46,110 bases of DNA from Acidiferrobacteraceae bacterium (GTDB lineage Bacteria > Pseudomonadota > Gammaproteobacteria > Arenicellales > UBA868). The translations under genes and the position numbers were made by a program. The notes beneath the pieces are model-generated. The model was not told the origin of the DNA, did not search any database, and saw nothing but the letters and a program-made list of their open reading frames with translations. Below are positions 18,475-26,442 of the stretch, one piece after another. The DNA lies in contig JABINT010000053.1 of the NCBI GenBank assembly GCA_018698075.1, positions 1 to 46,110 on the forward strand, written 5' to 3'. The stretch's first letter is position 1, and each line of letters starts with the position of its first letter.

Positions 18475-19863
18475 ATGACAGCGCAACAACAGCAGCAACA
18501 ACCTCAACAACAACCTCAACAACAACCTCAACAACAAGCCATGGTGAGCCGAGATGCGGCGCATCTGGTTCATCCTTTACACAACCCAGCCGCTCACGCA
18601 TCAGCCCGGGTTTGGGTGGGTGGTGAAGGTGCTTACCTTATTGATGCAGACGGGAATCGTTTTATCGATTGCCTGTCGGGCCTTTGGTGTAATACCGCCG
18701 GTAACGGCCGCACTGAACTTGCCGATGCCGCAGCGCATCAGATGCGGCAAATGGGGTTTGCTTCTGGTTATGCCGGTAGCACCAACCCGAGAGCTATTGA
18801 ATTAGCAGAACGCCTGGCGAGCCTCACCTACCCGAATATTAATCATTTTTACCTCACCTCCGGTGGCGGGGAGGCAACCGATAGCAACATCAAACTGGCG
18901 CGTTACTACTGGAAACTTAAAGGTCAGCCTGAGAAAACCAAGGTGATTTCGCGAATCTGGGGATACCATGGTGTTACTTTTGCCGCGATGTGTGCGACCG
19001 GAATGGCGCCGTATTGGGAAATGTTTGAGCCGAGAATTCCAGGGTTCGTCCATATTCCCAGTCCGTACCCTTATTTGTATCAGGCGCCCGATGATGCCCC
19101 CAGTCAGGGGATAGCCGCTGCCAACGAACTGGAAAAGAAGATCCTCGAAGAAGGTCCGGAGACAGTAGCAATGTTTATTGCAGAACCGGTCCAGGGCGCT
19201 GGTGGTGTGCTCGTACCACAGGATGATTATTTCCCTCGCATTCGCGAGATATGCGACCAATACGATGTGTTGCTGGTGTCCGATGAGGTTATCACCGGCT
19301 TTGGCCGCACCGGCTGTATGTTCGGCTTGGAGCACTGGGGAGTCGAGCCGGATCTTATGCAGTTTGCCAAGGCGGTCACTTCGGGATATTTCCCACTGGG
19401 GGGTATTGGTATCAGCGACGAGATTGCCACGGTAATGAATGAGAGCGGATCACCATGGATGCATGCTTATACCTATAGTTCGCATCCCGTGGGTTGTGCA
19501 GTTGCTCTGGCAATGTTGGATATCATCGAGAAAGAAAATTTTGTCGATCAAGCTCGCCAGAAAGGCCAACGTCTCCTGGGCAAGTTACAAGACGCCCTGG
19601 CCGATCACCCGCATGTGGGCGAGGTGCGTGGGTTGGGTTTGATGTGTGCGGTGGAGTACGTAAAAGACAAGGGAACCAAGGAGCCTTTTGCTCCAAGCGA
19701 TGCGATCGGGCCGCGAATTCATGCTGAGACTGTCGAGCGTGGGATGTTCTCGCGGGTCCGAGGAGATGTCTATTGCATAGCGCCACCCATTGTCACCGAT
19801 GAGCAGACTTTGGATCGGATCGTCGAGATTCTGGCCGAGGCCACGGCAGCCGTGCTGGGGTGA
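18475..19863 (+). CDS. Class III omega-aminotransferase (beta-alanine / 3-aminoisobutyrate type) with Gln-Pro N-terminal tail
   Basis: 462 residues, fold-type I PLP enzyme: PLP Lys K299 (QFAKAVTSGYFPLGG), PLP-N1 Asp D270 (LLVSDEVITGFGRTG), GGGEATD phosphate loop and IAEPVQGAGG. In this operon it most likely moves the amino group of beta-alanine or 3-aminoisobutyrate to an oxo-acid, giving (methyl)malonate semialdehyde. The semialdehyde dehydrogenase is not in the window. Odd feature: residues 4-21 are only Gln and Pro (QQQP units). GCGGAGG before the ATG at 18475 supports translation of the tail; the in-frame ATG at 18541, just after it, has no ribosome site. Confidence 0.88.
   Translation: MTAQQQQQQPQQQPQQQPQQQAMVSRDAAHLVHPLHNPAAHASARVWVGGEGAYLIDADGNRFIDCLSGLWCNTAGNGRTELADAAAHQMRQMGFASGYAGSTNPRAIELAERLASLTYPNINHFYLTSGGGEATDSNIKLARYYWKLKGQPEKTKVISRIWGYHGVTFAAMCATGMAPYWEMFEPRIPGFVHIPSPYPYLYQAPDDAPSQGIAAANELEKKILEEGPETVAMFIAEPVQGAGGVLVPQDDYFPRIREICDQYDVLLVSDEVITGFGRTGCMFGLEHWGVEPDLMQFAKAVTSGYFPLGGIGISDEIATVMNESGSPWMHAYTYSSHPVGCAVALAMLDIIEKENFVDQARQKGQRLLGKLQDALADHPHVGEVRGLGLMCAVEYVKDKGTKEPFAPSDAIGPRIHAETVERGMFSRVRGDVYCIAPPIVTDEQTLDRIVEILAEATAAVLG
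18484..18537 (+). repeat. In-frame CAA/CCT microsatellite (Gln-Pro tract)
   Basis: Eighteen codons, all CAA/CAG or CCT; the 12-base unit CAACAACAACCT recurs about three times. Unit changes would add or remove QQQP without shifting frame. Encodes a probably disordered tail on the aminotransferase. Confidence 0.85.
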
Positions 19864-19970
19864 AACCTGCGCTCACCACACCTTTGAGCTTGTGATTGCT
19901 GTCGTGGTTAGATCACTTAAAGGCCTGTGAACGAAACTCCTCATACGCCTCGGTTGTTAGGCTTGGGAAC

Positions 19971-21548
19971 ATGGGAGCTATAAAGAAGTCAGCCGAAAAA
20001 GGCGTGACCCGGCAAACGCGCAAACGGGCACGCGCGCAGCGCAAGGCTGAGCGCAGTGTAGCGACACGGGTGGCACAACTTCATTTTGGCCCGTTACGAA
20101 ACCGCTACCCGCCGATGGAGCCCTTGTCCGAGGACCAGGTCGAGGCAATTCATCAGGCATCGCTTAAGGTGATCCGCGATCTTGGGATAGAGATCATGAG
20201 TGAACCCGTGCGCCAGGCTTTTGCCCGCCAAGGCGCAAAGGTTGATCACGATACCGGTATTGTCTGTGCAGATCCGCAGATGATTCTCGATCTGGTGAGC
20301 CAGGCACCGGCCGAATTTACGCTGACGCCCCGCAACCCGGCGCATGCAATTACCCTAGGGGGTAACCGGGTGTATTTCGGGCTGGTCTCGGGCCCGCCTA
20401 ATGTGCATGATCGGGTCAATGGCCGGCGCCCCGGCAATTTTGCTGACTACCAGCGGTTGATCAGTTTGGGGCAATACTTCAACGCCATCAGCGTTTTTGG
20501 TAACCAGACGGTAGCGCCACAGGATTTGCCTGCCGGAACCCGCCATCTTGACAGCTACCGGGCCAATCTGACTCTGGCCGACAAGGTGTTTTCGGCTATT
20601 CCGATCGGGCGCGGACGGGTGAACGACGCTGTCCAGATGCTGGCGCTGGCACGCGGCATCAGTGTCGACGACCTGCGCCAAAGTCCGAGCTTGCTCGGAA
20701 ACATCAATATTAATTCCCCACGTAAACTTGATGAAGCCATGTCGGATGGGGCTTTGGCGCTGGCGGCCCATGGCCAGGCGGTGATCGTGACACCGTTCAC
20801 TTTGCTGGGGGCAATGACGCCAGTCACGCTGGCCGCGGGTCTCGTACAACAAAATGCCGAAGCCCTTATGGGCTTGGCGATGATTCAGCTGTTCTATCCA
20901 GGAAATCCTGTGGTCTATGGCGGATTCACCTCGAACGTGGATATGCGCTCTGGAGCACCAGCGTTTGGTACGCCTGAGAACGCCAAGGCCAATCTCGCTG
21001 GAGGACAGTTGGCGCGACGCTACGGTCTGCCGTACCGAACCAGCGCCTGCAACGCCTCCAACGCGGCTGACGCCCAAGGGGTATATGAAACCCAGATGGC
21101 GTTATGGGGTGCCGTGATGGGGCATGGCAATCTTGTTTATCACGCGGCTGGGTGGCTCGAGGGAGGGCTTGTTGCCTCCTTTGAAAAGCTCGTGCTCGAT
21201 ATCGAGCTTATTCAGCATTTAGTGCATTTGCTTCAACCCATCGATACGTCAGAGAGCGAGCTTGGACTGGATGCGATCGCGGCTGTCGCGCCGGGAGGAC
21301 ACTTTTTTGGCACCGAACACACTATGGCGCGTTATGAGAATGCCTTTTATGAACCCTTTTTGAGTGACTGGCAAAACAGTGAAAGTTGGGTTGCGGCCGG
21401 TGCGGCTGATGCGACCGAACGAGCGACTGATACCTGGCAAGATATTTTAAAAGACTTCGAAGCTCCCCCGCTGGATGTGGCACGGCGGGAGGCTTTGGAT
21501 GACTTCGTCACAAGGCGTAAAAAGGAGATTGGCGCCGGTGAGCCTTGA
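19971..21548 (+). CDS. MttB-family (trimethylamine/betaine) methyltransferase homologue
   Basis: 525 residues from the ATG at 19971; a basic N-terminal 40 residues precedes the barrel that begins at PLSEDQVEAIHQASLKVIRD. The core has the MTTB family look (VVYGGFTSNVDMRSGAPAFG, GGQLARRYGLPYRTSACNAS). Methanogen MttB uses pyrrolysine at an in-frame amber codon, but this frame has no internal stop. It therefore belongs with the non-pyrrolysine members, some of which demethylate glycine betaine, proline betaine or carnitine onto a corrinoid protein. No corrinoid protein or activase gene is in the window. Runs the same way as the pyrimidine operon but 107 bases after it. Substrate unknown. Confidence 0.85.
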   Translation: MGAIKKSAEKGVTRQTRKRARAQRKAERSVATRVAQLHFGPLRNRYPPMEPLSEDQVEAIHQASLKVIRDLGIEIMSEPVRQAFARQGAKVDHDTGIVCADPQMILDLVSQAPAEFTLTPRNPAHAITLGGNRVYFGLVSGPPNVHDRVNGRRPGNFADYQRLISLGQYFNAISVFGNQTVAPQDLPAGTRHLDSYRANLTLADKVFSAIPIGRGRVNDAVQMLALARGISVDDLRQSPSLLGNININSPRKLDEAMSDGALALAAHGQAVIVTPFTLLGAMTPVTLAAGLVQQNAEALMGLAMIQLFYPGNPVVYGGFTSNVDMRSGAPAFGTPENAKANLAGGQLARRYGLPYRTSACNASNAADAQGVYETQMALWGAVMGHGNLVYHAAGWLEGGLVASFEKLVLDIELIQHLVHLLQPIDTSESELGLDAIAAVAPGGHFFGTEHTMARYENAFYEPFLSDWQNSESWVAAGAADATERATDTWQDILKDFEAPPLDVARREALDDFVTRRKKEIGAGEP

Positions 21549-21923
21549 GGCGATAAAAAGCCGCCATCAAATTCAAAAACACCAGCGAGTTTAAATGTAC
21601 GGTTGCGCGCTGACTGAACAGTCAGCGTGATTCAGATGTTTACTAGCCTGGTGGATTGAATATTGCGAGTGGTCTGGATTTTGCTGGAATGATCGGGACA
21701 TTGGCGGCAAAAGGCATGGTTTTGATTCAGAGTCCAGTTCGACCACTCAGAGGTTAGTAAAGTGATGCTGATAACTCTCGCTATAATAAACTGGACTCAG
21801 TAACGCTAACGGTAGTGACTAACGAGAATACTGAACTGCTGACTGAGTGTGCAACTTGGCGCAAAGTGACCAGTTTTGCCTGATTTGCAGTTGAATCGTC
21901 GTGGGGAATAAAGAGGATTAATT
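21549..21923. other. 375-base intergenic region rich in inverted repeats
   Basis: No gene seen. CGCTGACT-GAAC-AGTCAGCG at 21608-21627 is a perfect 8-base stem with a 4-base loop and no T-run after it. GAGTCCAGTT (21730-21739) and AACTGGACTC (21789-21798) are exact 10-base inverted copies 49 bases apart. CACTCAG near 21744 has an inverted partner CTGAGTG near 21845. The region presumably ends mttB transcription and carries the promoter and control sites of the protease gene. Confidence 0.5.
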
Positions 21924-24086
21924 TTGTTGTTGATTAACCTAAGATTGTTTCAGCTTCCGTTGACTCGCTGGCTTGCGCTATCGATCGTGCTTTGGGTCGG
22001 GTGGCCTTTGAGTGCTTTTTCGGAAAGCGACTGTGCTGGATGTATCGATCTGATCGAAGTGATCGAAGGTGAGTCAGAGGAATCGACTTCTGAAGACAGT
22101 GCCGGCAGCACTAGTGCGCCTCCTTCGAGCGCCTCCTATTTCGGGGTTGCAGTGCTCGACACCGGTGTACAGTTGCAGCCGCCGATGCTGGCACCAGGCA
22201 GCATAAGTTTCGTCGGCGGTGACCCACTGGTTGATTATGCCCAGCAGGGCACTCATGGAACAGCTGTTGCGCAGATTATTCTGACTCTTGCGCCCGGTAG
22301 CAAAATACTCTCGATCCAGACGTCGAACGGTGGCCGCTCGGTTTCGGCATCAGCCGTTTATCAGGGCCTGTTGCATGCCGCAGCAGACCCTTCGATAAGA
22401 GTCATCAACCATTCCAACGCCGCCCTGGCCGCTGTACCCGGTGACGCTATACTTGCGGCCGCAGCAGCGGACAAAGTTGTCGTAATGGGCGCCGGCAACG
22501 ACTGGTTAGGCAATCCGGCGGGTGATGCGCTGCATGCCCCGGGACTAGGGGGCAAAGGCTTGATCGTTGGCGGGCTTGGCCCGGACGGTAAGATGCTTGA
22601 ATTCAGTAACCGTGCTGGGGCTTATGCGGGCCACTACGTGGTTGCGCTTGGAGCGTCAGAGTTTGCTGATTACTGGGGCACCTCGTTTGCAACGCCGCGT
22701 GCCAGCGCACTTGCTGCCCACCTACGGCAAACCTGGCCCAAGCTCACGGCGGCAGAGGTTGTTGACATCATAAAGCGTTCTGCCACAGATAAAGGTGCGC
22801 CTGGTGTTGATGCTAAATACGGGTGGGGGCAGATCAATTTTGCCCGAGCCTTTCAGCCCCTGGGGCCAGTGACCCCACCGCCATCCGGCCCGACTGGCTC
22901 GGACGAAGAATCTGATGAGACCGACGATCCTGTGGGGGATGATTACGGTTATAAGCGCTTACGACTTAGTTCCGCCATTTACTCGGCCATAGCCCAGCAA
23001 GGTCTTTTTTCTCAGGCGTTGGTGGTTGACCGTTACGACCGCGATTTCAGATTGAACGTCGCTGCTCTGGCGAGTGTGCGTGATGATAAGGCGCGTGCCC
23101 GACAGATGTTGCGCCGCTGGTCGCAAGAGAGCTCGGCCGACATACTGAGCGAAGGCCTTGGTTATCAATTGCTATCCTACCGCCGTGCTAGTTATTCCGC
23201 AGCGGGTGACGTGGAGCCGGCGTTGGGGTTTGACACAAAAATTGGTGATCACTATACGATGCGGTTGGGCTACAACTCTCGACCAACACCCGATACCGAT
23301 GCGGCCTATTGGTTACAGGAAAACCACTTTGCAGCGCCTGCGGGGGCCGCGTGGGACCAGGGCCTGATTGGCCAATACAGTGATGAAGGGGTCCACAGCC
23401 AGGGCACCTACCAGATCAATCCGCTGTGGCGGCTTGGATTTAACATGGCCCAGGTCGATAGCGAAGGCGATACAGCGCATGATAGCCAACAACTTAACGT
23501 TGTGTCTCATTTTGGCGGCTCGGGCTGGGGTTTCGCCTTGGAAGGCGGTCTGCTCGATGAATCGGGTAGCTTGCTTGGGGGCTCCGTTGGTGGTGCGCTG
23601 AGTGTTCGCGATGCGCAGACACGCTCTGCGCGGTTAACGGCTTATCGGCGTCTTGATCAAAACTGGGCTCTTATTGGCGCTTACACAGAGGGGCTGACCC
23701 AGGTGACGGATCGACCGGGCGGGTTACTTGAGGATTTCTCGACCCTTGCCAGCAATGCGTGGCTGATTGGTCTTGCTGCTAAGGATCTTTTTTCGCCGAC
23801 CGATACGGCCAGTGTCTCCATATCGCAGCCATTGCGAGCCTTTGCCGGGGATGCTGCGTTGGATATTGCCTATGATCTGAGTGCGCAAGGGCAGGTTTTG
23901 CGCCATCAACAGCGGGTCAGTTTGGCGCCTGGTGGGGTAGAGACCTTGCTCGAATTTGTCTATTCCAGGCCGATCACATCCAGGCTGACACTTGGCAGTT
24001 ATCTCGCCTTACGCGATCAGCCCAACCACAACAGGTCGGCAGGCTTGCAAATGCACTGGATGGGTGTTGTGCAAGGGTCCTTCTGA
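21924..24086 (+). CDS. Autotransporter subtilisin-like (S8) serine protease
   Basis: 720 residues: signal peptide (about 1-33), S8 domain with catalytic D79 (VAVLDTGVQL), H111 (GTHGTAVAQ), oxyanion N192 (GAGNDW) and S254 (YWGTSFATPRASALAAHL), an acidic Pro-rich linker (about 312-340), then a beta-barrel (about 450-720) ending in Phe (GVVQGSF), the usual outer-membrane C-terminus. It probably exposes or sheds the protease at the cell surface by type V secretion. Shorter than the roughly 1000 residues common for S8 autotransporters because there is no beta-helix passenger. TTG start at 21924 with GAGGA upstream; two further TTG codons follow directly, so the exact start is uncertain. Confidence 0.88.
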   Translation: MLLINLRLFQLPLTRWLALSIVLWVGWPLSAFSESDCAGCIDLIEVIEGESEESTSEDSAGSTSAPPSSASYFGVAVLDTGVQLQPPMLAPGSISFVGGDPLVDYAQQGTHGTAVAQIILTLAPGSKILSIQTSNGGRSVSASAVYQGLLHAAADPSIRVINHSNAALAAVPGDAILAAAAADKVVVMGAGNDWLGNPAGDALHAPGLGGKGLIVGGLGPDGKMLEFSNRAGAYAGHYVVALGASEFADYWGTSFATPRASALAAHLRQTWPKLTAAEVVDIIKRSATDKGAPGVDAKYGWGQINFARAFQPLGPVTPPPSGPTGSDEESDETDDPVGDDYGYKRLRLSSAIYSAIAQQGLFSQALVVDRYDRDFRLNVAALASVRDDKARARQMLRRWSQESSADILSEGLGYQLLSYRRASYSAAGDVEPALGFDTKIGDHYTMRLGYNSRPTPDTDAAYWLQENHFAAPAGAAWDQGLIGQYSDEGVHSQGTYQINPLWRLGFNMAQVDSEGDTAHDSQQLNVVSHFGGSGWGFALEGGLLDESGSLLGGSVGGALSVRDAQTRSARLTAYRRLDQNWALIGAYTEGLTQVTDRPGGLLEDFSTLASNAWLIGLAAKDLFSPTDTASVSISQPLRAFAGDAALDIAYDLSAQGQVLRHQQRVSLAPGGVETLLEFVYSRPITSRLTLGSYLALRDQPNHNRSAGLQMHWMGVVQGSF

Positions 24087-24182
24087 GCCGTACCGAGGGT
24101 AAGTTCTGGCATTAATCGAGGTTTGCGTATAGCCGGTTTGCTGCCGGCTCGCCTCGGTAACACTGATAACCCGGAGTCACTT

Positions 24183-25427
24183 ATGTCGATAGAGTCGATC
24201 AAGGCTGCACGAAAGGCTCCGCGCCAGCACGGCGCTATGGAATACAGCGATTGCCCGGTCGATCTCGACGTTGTGCGTAAATATCGATTGCACCGGCTGC
24301 GCTTGGAGATGGAGCGCGCCGATGTTGCTGGGTTGTTGTTGTTCGACCAGATCAATACCCGCTATGCAACTGATGCAACAAATATGCAGGTCTGGTGTTC
24401 GCACTATGAGACCCGTTGCGTTTTTATTGCGCTGGATGGACCAGTGGTATTGTTCGATTACGCTAATCACCCCCATCTTGCTGAGGACTTACCTGGGATT
24501 GATGAGTACCGGGTGATCCCATCGTTTTACTATTTTTCCGCTGGTTATCACGGCGAGGCGCGAGCCCAGGTTTTCGCCAGCCAGATTGAAGACCTGGTAC
24601 GCCAACACAGCGGCGACAACCGACGATTAGGGGTAGACCGCCTGTCTTTTATGGCTTGTGACGCCCTTCGTCAGAAGGGGTTGATGCTTGTCGACGGCGA
24701 GGCGATCGCCGAGCACTCTCGCGCGGTTAAGTCAGCCGAAGAACTCACCCTGATGCGCGCATCGATGGCAGTTTGCGAGCAGGCCTGTCGGGCGATGCAC
24801 GAGGCCTTGCAGCCCGGCATTACAGAAAATGCCCTGTGGGCACGACTGCACGAGACTAATATTCGCCTGGGGGGCGAGTGGATAGAGACCCGACTGCTGT
24901 CCTCAGGCCCGCGGACCAATCCCTGGTTCCGTGAGTGCTCGATGCGCCCTATAGAAAGGGATGATCTAGTCAGCTTTGATACCGATCTGATCGGCCCCTA
25001 TGGGTATTGCTCGGATATCTCGCGGGCCTGGTTATGCGGGGATCGCCCGAATGATGAGCAGCGCCGTCTGTATGCAGCCGCTTACGAACAAATTGAAACC
25101 AATATTGCGGTGCTGGGTCCCGGGCTGAGTTTTCGAGAGGTATCACAGCGGTGCTGGGAAATTCCAAAGGCTTATCTGTCCCAACGGTACCCGTCGTTAA
25201 TGCATGGTGTTGGGCTGGCTGATGAATACCCCAGCATTAAACACTGGGTTGATTTTGAAGCCAAAGCCTACGAAGGCGTTTTACAGCCAGGAATGGTTCT
25301 GTGTGTTGAATCATTTATCGGTGTCGAAGGTGGGCGTGAAGGCGTCAAACTCGAAGAACAGGTTATCATTACTGAGACCGGCACCGAGCGGATGTCTTCT
25401 TATCCGTTTGAGGTCGATTGGCTATAG
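24183..25427 (+). CDS. M24-fold protein resembling DMSP lyase DddP
   Basis: 414 residues from the ATG at 24183 (GGAG upstream). Similar to DddP along its length from YATDATNMQVW to the end. Putative metal and catalytic residues are D266, D268, D278 (SFDTDLIGPYGYCSDISRAW), H341 and D347 (LMHGVGLADEYP), E376 and E391. The spacings D-10-D, H-6-D and E-15-E match DddP (D297/D307, H371/D377, E406/E421) and differ from M24 peptidases (D-11-D and wider E-E). DddP cleaves dimethylsulfoniopropionate to DMS and acrylate. The family contains members of untested activity, and acrylate-processing genes are absent here, so a related onium substrate is possible. Confidence 0.72.
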   Translation: MSIESIKAARKAPRQHGAMEYSDCPVDLDVVRKYRLHRLRLEMERADVAGLLLFDQINTRYATDATNMQVWCSHYETRCVFIALDGPVVLFDYANHPHLAEDLPGIDEYRVIPSFYYFSAGYHGEARAQVFASQIEDLVRQHSGDNRRLGVDRLSFMACDALRQKGLMLVDGEAIAEHSRAVKSAEELTLMRASMAVCEQACRAMHEALQPGITENALWARLHETNIRLGGEWIETRLLSSGPRTNPWFRECSMRPIERDDLVSFDTDLIGPYGYCSDISRAWLCGDRPNDEQRRLYAAAYEQIETNIAVLGPGLSFREVSQRCWEIPKAYLSQRYPSLMHGVGLADEYPSIKHWVDFEAKAYEGVLQPGMVLCVESFIGVEGGREGVKLEEQVIITETGTERMSSYPFEVDWL

Positions 25428-25451
25428 CTCGATTAGCGCGTCGCGAAACAA

Positions 25452-26429
25452 ATGAACGTTACTATCGATTGTCTTCAGTACTGTAACTGGTCGGGTCGTA
25501 TTTTTGACCAGATGGCGAAGGGCGCCCTGGATGCGGTACACGTGACCATCTGTTATCACGAGGATTTTCGGGAAACCGTCTCTAATATGTCGCAATGGCA
25601 TCGCCTGTTCGAGGCTTATCCCGAGCGCATTGTGCACGGGCGCACTGCGGCAGATGTCATTTTGGCCCAGCAGAGTCAGCGAACAGCCGTGTTCTTTGGC
25701 TTTCAGAATTGTTCGCCGATTGAATCCGATATTGGCCTGGTAGAAGTTTGCCATCAGCTCGGAGCACGGTTCATGCAATTGTCCTATAACAATCAATCCC
25801 TGCTGGCGAGTGGTTGTTATGAGGAGGTTGATTCAGGCATTACCCGCATGGGTAGGCAGGTTATCGCCGAGATGAATCGCGTTGGACTTGTAGTAGACAT
25901 GAGCCACTCGGGTGAGCGCTCGACCCTGGAGGCCATAGAGGCGTCTGCACGACCCATAGCGATTACCCATGCCAACCCCGCATCATGGCATGACGCCTTG
26001 CGCAACAAATCCGATACAGTAATTAAAGCACTGGCGGAGTCGGGAGGAATGATAGGGTTCTCCCTATACCCGCATCATCTGCGTGATGGCAGCGAGTGCA
26101 GTTTGCAAAGCTTTTGCCGGATGGTTGCCGATGCCGCAGACCTTATCGGGGTAAACCACATTGGCATTGGCTCTGATCTGTGTCAGGACCAGCCCGATAG
26201 TGTGGTCGCCTGGATGCGCAATGGACGGTGGACCCGGCAGACGGATTTTGGTGAAGGGTCAGCGGCGGCACCGGGCTTTCCCGCGCAGCCGACCTGGTTT
26301 CAGGACAACCGTGATTTTCCTAATATCCGGCGTGGGCTCGAAGAAGTGGGGCTCGATCAGGATTCAGTAGCCGCTGTTATGGGCGGTAACTGGCTGGCGT
26401 TTTTTGAAAAATCGTTCGGGCCCGCCTGA
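25452..26429 (+). CDS. M19 (renal dipeptidase)-family protein lacking the canonical first metal site
   Basis: 325 residues, TIM-barrel M19 fold. H152 (VVDMSHSGERS), H173 (AITHANPASWHD) and D242 (GIGSDLCQD) are in place. The N-terminal H-x-D is replaced (IDCLQY, giving L8 and Y10) and the bridging Glu is Gln (GFQNC, Q85). The same pattern, as I recall it, occurs in the M19-like protein encoded at the glycine betaine/dimethylglycine locus of Pseudomonas aeruginosa (PA5396), so this is a subfamily trait rather than decay. The substrate is unlikely to be an ordinary dipeptide. It starts 24 bases after the DddP-like gene. Confidence 0.8.
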   Translation: MNVTIDCLQYCNWSGRIFDQMAKGALDAVHVTICYHEDFRETVSNMSQWHRLFEAYPERIVHGRTAADVILAQQSQRTAVFFGFQNCSPIESDIGLVEVCHQLGARFMQLSYNNQSLLASGCYEEVDSGITRMGRQVIAEMNRVGLVVDMSHSGERSTLEAIEASARPIAITHANPASWHDALRNKSDTVIKALAESGGMIGFSLYPHHLRDGSECSLQSFCRMVADAADLIGVNHIGIGSDLCQDQPDSVVAWMRNGRWTRQTDFGEGSAAAPGFPAQPTWFQDNRDFPNIRRGLEEVGLDQDSVAAVMGGNWLAFFEKSFGPA

Positions 26430-26442
26430 ACTATCTGATTCT

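Noticed and set aside
18376-18573. Minus-strand open frame rich in Leu over the CAA repeat
   Set aside because: It is the complement of the Gln-Pro microsatellite and has no family-like sequence or ribosome site.
19971-21548. Possible pyrrolysine codon in the MttB homologue
   Set aside because: The frame contains no internal TAG and reads to a normal end, so it is a non-pyrrolysine member.
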